From contig JAHFCF010000003.1 in the NCBI GenBank assembly GCA_023249645.1, positions 1 to 64,000 on the forward strand: a stretch of DNA of 64,000 nt. The letters run 5' to 3'. Below the pieces are notes generated by a model. It was not told where the DNA came from. It made no database searches and saw only the letters and a list, made by a program, of their open reading frames with translations. Below, piece after piece: positions 58,483-64,000 of this stretch (positions within the stretch are counted from its first letter, which is position 1; each line of letters begins with the position of its first letter). The position numbers and the translations under genes were made by a program. This DNA comes from Elusimicrobiota bacterium. GTDB lineage: Bacteria; Elusimicrobiota; Elusimicrobia; UBA1565; UBA9628.

Positions 58483-60027
58483 ATGCCGACTTTGGAACAG
58501 CGTTCTTCGGGCGTTCTCCTGCATCCGTCCTCTCTACCGGGGCCTCACGGCATCGGCGACATCGGCCATGAGGCCTTCGCCTTCGCCGACTTCCTCGCCG
58601 CTTGCGGACAGACCTGGTGGCAGATGCTCCCGGTCGGTCCGTGCGGCCAGGGGCATTCCCCGTATTTCTCCTCTTCGGCTTTCGCCGGCAATCCGCTCCT
58701 GTTGAGCCTTGAGAAGCTCTGCCAGCAGGGACTCCTCGAACCGGCGGACATCAAGCCTTTGCGCGGCCTCTCCAAGGACAGGGTCCATTATTCCGCGGTG
58801 GAGAACTTCAAGGCTCCGCGGCTGCGCAAGGCTTTCGAGGCTTTCGAGAGCAATCCTGAGCACGCGCTTCAAAAAGATTTCTCCGCGTTCTGCGCGGAGC
58901 GTCGGGTCTGGCTCGATGATCACGCCCTCTTCGGCGCGCTCAAGCAGACGCATCAGGGCAAGGCCTGGATGGATTGGGAGCCGGCGCTGCGTGCGCGCCA
59001 GAGCGAGGCTTTGGCAGCGGCCCGCCAGTCCTTGGCCAGCAGCATCCGCTATCATCAGTTCCTGCAGTTCCTCTTCCATCGCCAATGGGGGGAACTCAGG
59101 GAATACTGCCGTTCGCTGGGGCTGGGTCTCATCGGCGACATCCCCATCTTCGTGGCCGGGGATTCGGCGGACGTCTGGGCGCACCCGGAGCTTTTCTGGC
59201 TCGATGCGGACGGCCGTCCCACCGTGGTCTCCGGAGTGCCTCCCGATTATTTCAGCCAGAAAGGCCAGCTCTGGGGCAATCCCCTCTACCGTTGGGACGT
59301 CATGCGGCAGGACGGCTACTCGTGGTGGGCGGCGCGCTTGCGCGCTACACGGGAGCGTTTCGACGCCGTGCGGCTCGACCATTTCATCGGTTTTCACAAT
59401 TATTGGGAGATCCCGGCCGGCGCCCAGGACGCGGTCGCGGGCCGCTGGGTCCCGGGGCCGGGCGAGGACTTCTTCCGCGTCATCCTCGGGGCGCTGGAGA
59501 AGATCGAGATCATCGCCGAGGACTTGGGAATGCTCACGCCGGAGGTGGCGGCTCTTCGGGACAAGTTCGCATTCCCCGGAATGCGCATCCTGCAGTTCTG
59601 CTTCGGCGAATGGGACGAGAGGCACCAGCCTCACAAGTTTCCGCGCCGCTGCGTGGCCTACACCGGCACGCATGACAATGACACCACGGCGGGCTGGTTC
59701 CACGATCCCGGCGGAAGATCGAGCACCCGCACGCCGGAGCAGATCCGCGTGGAGCGGGAGAATGCCCTGCGCTACCTGGGCACCAACGGCATGGAGATCC
59801 ATTGGGACATGATCCATTCCGCCTTGAAAAGTCCGGCGCATACGGTGATCATACTCGCCCAGGATCTTTTGGGCTTGGACGGCAAGGCGCGCATGAATCT
59901 GCCCGGCACGGTGGAGGGCAACTGGCAGTGGCGCTTGCGGCCGGGGACTCTCACGGCCGAAGTGGCCGGCCGACTGGCTTTGATGACAGGGGCTTATGGA
60001 CGCGGCCCGAGGAGATGGACCCTATGA
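58483..60027 (+). CDS. malQ: 4-alpha-glucanotransferase
   Basis: The 514-residue GH77 enzyme starts [20 protein letters not shown] and has [33 protein letters not shown], the nucleophile region [12 protein letters not shown], the acid/base region [13 protein letters not shown], and [13 protein letters not shown]. It disproportionates maltodextrins. Length is normal for bacterial MalQ. There is no ribosome-binding site between the REP element and the ATG that I can see. It overlaps glgB by 4 bases, so the two form one operon for alpha-glucan remodelling; glgA, glgC and glgP are not in the window. Confidence 0.95.
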   Translation: MPTLEQRSSGVLLHPSSLPGPHGIGDIGHEAFAFADFLAACGQTWWQMLPVGPCGQGHSPYFSSSAFAGNPLLLSLEKLCQQGLLEPADIKPLRGLSKDRVHYSAVENFKAPRLRKAFEAFESNPEHALQKDFSAFCAERRVWLDDHALFGALKQTHQGKAWMDWEPALRARQSEALAAARQSLASSIRYHQFLQFLFHRQWGELREYCRSLGLGLIGDIPIFVAGDSADVWAHPELFWLDADGRPTVVSGVPPDYFSQKGQLWGNPLYRWDVMRQDGYSWWAARLRATRERFDAVRLDHFIGFHNYWEIPAGAQDAVAGRWVPGPGEDFFRVILGALEKIEIIAEDLGMLTPEVAALRDKFAFPGMRILQFCFGEWDERHQPHKFPRRCVAYTGTHDNDTTAGWFHDPGGRSSTRTPEQIRVERENALRYLGTNGMEIHWDMIHSALKSPAHTVIILAQDLLGLDGKARMNLPGTVEGNWQWRLRPGTLTAEVAGRLALMTGAYGRGPRRWTL

Positions 60028-61928
60028 GCTTGACCGAAAAATCGCTTCTGAGCGAACAGGATCTCTATCTCTACAACGAGGGTTCGCATTTCAAGATCTA
60101 TGACAAGCTAGGCGCGCATCTCGTGGAGCGGGACGGCCAGAAGGGCGTGTATTTCGCCGTCTGGGCTCCCAATGCCAAGAAGGTGACGGTCATCGGCGAT
60201 TTCAACGAGTGGAACAAGACCAAGAATCCTTTGCATCCCCGCGGCTCCTCGGGGATCTGGGAAGGCTTCATCCCGGGCTTGAGCAAAGGCTGCAACTACA
60301 AGTACTTCATCTCCTCGCACGTCCATGGCTACAAGGCGGAAAAAGCCGACCCTGTCGGCTTTTTCGCTGAAGTCGCGCCTAAATCCGCCTCCGTCGTCTG
60401 GGATCTGGACTATGCCTGGGGCGATGCGGCCTGGATGAAGGAGCGCAAGGGCCGCCAATCCCATGAAGCCCCTGTCTCCATCTATGAGGTCCATCTGGGT
60501 TCCTGGATGCGCGTGCCCGAGGATGCCAACCGTTCCCTCTCCTACCAGGAGCTCGCGCCCAAGCTGGCCGCGCACGTGCGGCGCATGGGTTTCACGCACG
60601 TGGAATTTTTGCCCATCATGGAGCATCCCTTCTTCGGCTCCTGGGGCTATCAGACCATCGGCTACTTCGCGCCGACCTCGCGCTACGGCACGCCGCAGGA
60701 CTTCATGGCCCTGGTCGATCACCTGCATCAGGAAGGCATCGGCGTGATCCTCGACTGGGTTCCGTCCCACTTCGCGACCGACGGCCACGGCTTGAGCCAG
60801 TTCGACGGTTCGCATCTCTACAACCACGCGGACCCGCGCCAGGGCTTCCATCCGGACTGGGGGAGCTTCATCTTCAATTACGGCCGCAACGAGGTGCGCT
60901 CCTTCCTCATCTCCAGCGCCTTGTTCTGGCTCGAGAAGTTCCATGTGGACGGCATCCGGGTGGACGCGGTGGCCTCCATGCTCTACCTCGACTATTCGCG
61001 CAAGCACGGAGAGTGGATCCCCAACCAGTACGGCGGCCGGGAGAACATCGACGCGATCTGGTTCTTGCGGCGCCTCAACGAAGAGATCTACAGGCATTTC
61101 CCCGACGTGCAGACTTTCGCGGAGGAATCCACGTCCTGGGGCATGGTTTCCAAGCCGACCTACGTAGGGGGGCTGGGCTTTGGGTTCAAGTGGGACATGG
61201 GCTGGATGCACGACACTCTGAACTACATGAAGAAGGACGCCATCCACCGCAAGTTTCACCAGAACGTCATCACCTTCCGCATGCTCTACGCCTTCCATGA
61301 GAACTTCATCCTTCCCCTCTCGCACGACGAGGTCGTGCACGGAAAATGCTCGCTCATCTCCCAGATGTCCGGCGACGACTGGCAGAAGTTCGCCAACCTG
61401 CGGCTCATGTTCGGCTACATGTGGGCGGAACCGGGCAAGAAGCTCCTCTTCATGGGCGGGGAATGGGGGCAGTGGAAGGAGTGGAACCACGACGCGAGCC
61501 TGGATTGGGACCAGCTCGACCATGCGCCGCACGAAGGGGTGCGCAAGCTCGTGGAGCACTTGAACCGCATCTACCGCGCCGAGCCGGCCCTCTATGAGAA
61601 CGATTTCGATCCCTCGGGATTCTCGTGGATCGACTGCAATGACGCGGACAATTCGGTGTTGACCTTCATGCGCAAGGGACGCACGACCGACGACATCATC
61701 TTGGTGGTGATGAACTGCACGCCTGTACCGCGCCCCAATTACCGGGTCGGAGTGCCGCGCAAAGGGCGTTGGGCCGAGATCGTCAACTCCGACGCGGTCG
61801 AATACGGCGGCTCGGGCATGGGCAACCTCGGCGGTGTTGATTCCCAGGACCAGAGCTGGCACGGCCACGGCCAGTCCCTGGAGATCTGCCTGCCGCCGTT
61901 GTCTTGCCTCTATTTTAAAGCCACATAG
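60024..61928 (+). CDS. glgB: 1,4-alpha-glucan branching enzyme
   Basis: ATG 60024 overlaps the malQ stop. The 634-residue protein has an N-terminal CBM48 ([20 protein letters not shown]) and the GH13 barrel. Catalytic regions are [33 protein letters not shown] with the nucleophile Asp, [12 protein letters not shown] with the acid/base Glu, and [15 protein letters not shown] with the transition-state Asp. The C-terminal beta domain ends the protein. It introduces alpha-1,6 branches into glycogen. The short N-terminus, without the second N-domain of E. coli GlgB, is the common single-CBM48 form. Confidence 0.95.
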   Translation: MSLTEKSLLSEQDLYLYNEGSHFKIYDKLGAHLVERDGQKGVYFAVWAPNAKKVTVIGDFNEWNKTKNPLHPRGSSGIWEGFIPGLSKGCNYKYFISSHVHGYKAEKADPVGFFAEVAPKSASVVWDLDYAWGDAAWMKERKGRQSHEAPVSIYEVHLGSWMRVPEDANRSLSYQELAPKLAAHVRRMGFTHVEFLPIMEHPFFGSWGYQTIGYFAPTSRYGTPQDFMALVDHLHQEGIGVILDWVPSHFATDGHGLSQFDGSHLYNHADPRQGFHPDWGSFIFNYGRNEVRSFLISSALFWLEKFHVDGIRVDAVASMLYLDYSRKHGEWIPNQYGGRENIDAIWFLRRLNEEIYRHFPDVQTFAEESTSWGMVSKPTYVGGLGFGFKWDMGWMHDTLNYMKKDAIHRKFHQNVITFRMLYAFHENFILPLSHDEVVHGKCSLISQMSGDDWQKFANLRLMFGYMWAEPGKKLLFMGGEWGQWKEWNHDASLDWDQLDHAPHEGVRKLVEHLNRIYRAEPALYENDFDPSGFSWIDCNDADNSVLTFMRKGRTTDDIILVVMNCTPVPRPNYRVGVPRKGRWAEIVNSDAVEYGGSGMGNLGGVDSQDQSWHGHGQSLEICLPPLSCLYFKAT

Positions 61929-61965
61929 GTGTCAGGCTTTCTCGTATTTTCCGTATTTTCGTTAA
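61929..61965. repeat. Degenerate REP-like copy downstream of glgB, inverted relative to 58427
   Basis: GTGTCAGGCTTTCTCG followed by TATTTTCCGTATTTTC resembles the reverse complement of the ATACGGAAAATACGGAAAGG / TCTGACCCC part of the element before malQ. The malQ-glgB pair thus lies between two inverted related repeats. Confidence 0.45.
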
Positions 61966-61991
61966 GAGTACCAGGTAGTCACTTTTGCGAC

Positions 61992-63992
61992 TTATCGGAT
62001 GATCGTCAGGGCTTTTTGCGCCGCCTTGATCATGGGCTCGGCAGAGATCGGTCCGTTGATGGCCTCTCTCATCCACTCAGCCGGAGTCACGCTGCCGATG
62101 CGGCAGAGGCGCTCCATCTCCTTGGCCAAAGAATGCGTCTTGAAAAAATCCTCAACCTGGAAGGCGATGACGTGCCCTAGAGGGTAGTCCGGGATGTAGA
62201 GGGCGTAGCAGATGATGTGGGAATAGATGGCCAAGAGCGGGCAATCCTTCCCGCCGAAGAGCGGGGCATAGTATTTGTTCCACACACCCTGGGCGATGGA
62301 GACCATGGCGTCGCGCGTCTCGGCGGGCGTGGCTTTCGGATGCTCGTACATCCAATGCCAGATCCGCATGTCCACCAAGGCGACCCCGGCGATCTCGCGC
62401 GTCATCCAGAAGTCATCCAAGTCCTTCAAGGCCTGAGCTTTCGCGTCAGGCTTCTTCAGACCGAGGATTTCCAGGTCGCGGGCCTGGAACACGAAGGCGA
62501 AGCCTTCGGTGAAGGCCGTGTTGGGCACGCCCTTGAGCAGATACTGGTCCATCTTGTTCAGGGAGAAGACTTGCTCCACGCAATGCCCCAGCTCGTGCAT
62601 GGCCACGTTGAAGCCTTGATAATCCATCCCGTCCTTGCCCACGCGCGTTCGCAGATGGGCCTTTTCCTGGCGCATGTCCGCGCCCATGGCATGGCCGGCT
62701 CCGCGGGCCGCGTTGACCTCGATGTGGGAGGCGAGGAACTCGGCTGTCTGCGGATCGAAACCGAGCTTGGCGAGGATATGGGGGATGTCCTTGTGGAAAG
62801 ACTCCGCCGTGGGATAGCGCTTGCGGATCATGGCGTCGAGCTGATCCTGTGGGAGGCCCTTGGGCGGCTTGAAGGCGTCGTACCAGATGTCGAAGGCATT
62901 GAGCTCGCGCTTCAAGCGTTTTTGGATCAGGGAAGCGGTCTCCTTGCCGGCCGGGGCCTCCAGTATGCTGATGAGGATGGCCTCGACCTCGGGCTCTGGG
63001 ATCTCGCGGTTGAGTTGGAAGAGCCTGTCCATGTGCGTGGGATGCGAGGGGTAATAGGGATCTTCCAGGCTGTGGGCGCGCCATACATTGAGAAGCGTGG
63101 CATAGCGTGTGTCCGGCTCGCGCTCAGCCGGCTTGCCATCCAGAGTGTTCTGGATCGGATCCCAGAGGTGGTCCTTGCCGGCCACGGCCGCCTTGGGGAT
63201 CTCCTGGCGGATGATGCGTTCCATGATGGCCTGAATGGTCTTTTGCCGTCCGAGGCCCTTGGGATCGGCGTAGAGGGCCTTGAGCTCGTCGCGTAGGCCC
63301 CAATGCGAGATGAGCTTGAGGTCTTTGCGGAAAAGAGGCTTGCCGTCTGGCCCGGCGACATGGTCCATGGAGATGTCATAGGTGTTGATGTAGTTCTCAG
63401 CCGCCGCGTGAGCGTCGGCCACCTTCTGCTTGACCTCGGCCGGGACGCGGAAGGCGAACATCTGCGCCAGGCGGGCCGCGGCCCATTGCCGGCGATCCCA
63501 GCTCGCGCCGAGCTTCAAGCTTTCCTCCAGGCTCGGGATCGGGAAGTTGAGCAGCACCGTGAAGGCGAGCTTGGACTTGAAGAGATCCGCGCTCAGATGC
63601 GCGGAGGGGGAATAGGCCGCGAACATCTTGTCCATGGGGGAGAGTTCTCCGCGGTCCTCGTCGAGCTCGCGGCGGAGCTCCAGCTCCATGGCCGTGAAAT
63701 GCCCGCGCAGGGCTTCCAGTTTGCTCTGGAAACGGTCGAGGATCAGCTCGCGCTTAGCTCCGACGACAAAATTCTCCATGCAGAACTTCTCAAACTCCTC
63801 GGGCGTTCCGTCCTCGATGGTCCAGCGCAGCGCCGCTTGGCGCACACCGGTCTCTAGGCGCGCCCTCTCGGATGCCGCGACCTGACTCGAGATCTTTTCA
63901 ATGACTTTCTTCACGGGGGCCTCCTGCAGGGCGCTCCGGGCCGGGACGGCGGAGAGGATCGCGGCCGCGGCGAGCGTCTTTGTGATGGTCAT
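61992..63992 (-). CDS. Exported zinc metallopeptidase (M3/M32-like gluzincin)
   Basis: The 666-residue protein has a signal peptide (MTITKTLAAAAILSAVPARSA) and is otherwise mostly helical. The zinc site is NVAMHELGHCVEQVF (HExxH near residue 463), followed about 30 residues later by TAFTEGFAFVFQ, whose Glu is the third ligand. This fits the M3 oligopeptidase/M32 carboxypeptidase fold. The C-terminal region (SHIICYALYIPDYPLGHVIA) is consistent with it. Most M3 enzymes are cytosolic, so the signal peptide suggests periplasmic peptide degradation. The 63-base gap to glgB is convergent. Confidence 0.82.
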   Translation of the reverse strand: MTITKTLAAAAILSAVPARSALQEAPVKKVIEKISSQVAASERARLETGVRQAALRWTIEDGTPEEFEKFCMENFVVGAKRELILDRFQSKLEALRGHFTAMELELRRELDEDRGELSPMDKMFAAYSPSAHLSADLFKSKLAFTVLLNFPIPSLEESLKLGASWDRRQWAAARLAQMFAFRVPAEVKQKVADAHAAAENYINTYDISMDHVAGPDGKPLFRKDLKLISHWGLRDELKALYADPKGLGRQKTIQAIMERIIRQEIPKAAVAGKDHLWDPIQNTLDGKPAEREPDTRYATLLNVWRAHSLEDPYYPSHPTHMDRLFQLNREIPEPEVEAILISILEAPAGKETASLIQKRLKRELNAFDIWYDAFKPPKGLPQDQLDAMIRKRYPTAESFHKDIPHILAKLGFDPQTAEFLASHIEVNAARGAGHAMGADMRQEKAHLRTRVGKDGMDYQGFNVAMHELGHCVEQVFSLNKMDQYLLKGVPNTAFTEGFAFVFQARDLEILGLKKPDAKAQALKDLDDFWMTREIAGVALVDMRIWHWMYEHPKATPAETRDAMVSIAQGVWNKYYAPLFGGKDCPLLAIYSHIICYALYIPDYPLGHVIAFQVEDFFKTHSLAKEMERLCRIGSVTPAEWMREAINGPISAEPMIKAAQKALTIIR

Positions 63993-64000
63993 GCGATGCG

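Noticed and set aside
60108-61868. 586-codon minus-strand frame
   Set aside because: It is antisense to glgB, which has all catalytic motifs; the shadow has none.

Overview
The window is a stretch of GC-rich chromosome from a Gram-negative bacterium. Outer-envelope functions are well represented: lspA, a Pal-type OmpA lipoprotein, ExbB/ExbD/ExbD/TonB, a SurA-N-like protein and several lipoproteins. The gene mix includes SpoVG, a threonyl-tRNA synthetase without a TGS domain, large exported proteins without recognisable families, and many polytopic glycosyltransferases. It fits Elusimicrobiota or a related candidate lineage best, but this is an inference from style and content. No rRNA or other phylogenetic marker was analysed.

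Layout. 1-5.8 kb: the 3' end of a radical SAM gene, a leftward operon (small membrane protein, cyclic-nucleotide-binding protein, AI-2E-family permease), lspA, an AT-rich palindromic MITE-like element, an AT-rich secreted-protein gene and an RlmD/TrmA-type rRNA methyltransferase. 5.8-16.9 kb: a glycosylation cluster with a SurA-N-like membrane-anchored protein, a GT2-DUF2723-TPR fusion, two paralogous STT3/PglB-like oligosaccharyltransferases, a DPM1-like GT2 and a divergent GT-C transferase. 16.9-20.3 kb: a lipoprotein metallopeptidase, a CopA-like Cu(I) ATPase and queF, translationally coupled. 20.3-23.6 kb: two toxin-antitoxin-like modules, MNT-HEPN and HTH-DUF6922/AbiEii. Each sits behind a near-consensus sigma-70 promoter overlapped by dyad operators, and a bactofilin-like membrane protein lies between them. 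23.6-32.1 kb: tRNA-Val, thrS, then an energised-envelope operon (giant TPR protein, ExbB, two ExbDs, TonB, FlgD-Ig/OmpA-like protein). 32.1-35.8 kb: a perfect REP hairpin, gap-pgk-secG, tRNA-Leu, pal, tRNA-Ala. 36-48 kb: unknown exported proteins, a response regulator fused to a metallo-beta-lactamase fold, rsmD (with an altered DPPY motif), a PD-(D/E)XK nuclease, a GGDEF protein, sixA, an exported TldD/TldE-like pair and a phospholipase D/cardiolipin synthase. 48-58 kb: a UPF1-like helicase, spoVG, a decayed DUF1016 nuclease, further unknown exported proteins, a DUF4384 lipoprotein, a phosphopentomutase-like enzyme, a cation exchanger and RNase HI with a C-terminal viroplasmin-like domain. 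58-64 kb: malQ-glgB between REP-like elements, then an exported zinc peptidase.

Three things run through the window. First, -10-like hexamers (TATAAT and variants) often lie 6-20 nt before a start codon, suggesting leaderless or very short-leader mRNAs. Second, REP-like elements (GGGGTCAG.. family and an ATTCCCGC family) occur repeatedly, one inside a coding sequence. Third, a CCTAGGTCTTTTGG-type motif is clustered upstream of several exported-protein genes. The most interesting system is the 7.0-16.9 kb glycosylation cluster, followed by the two autoregulated toxin-antitoxin-like modules.
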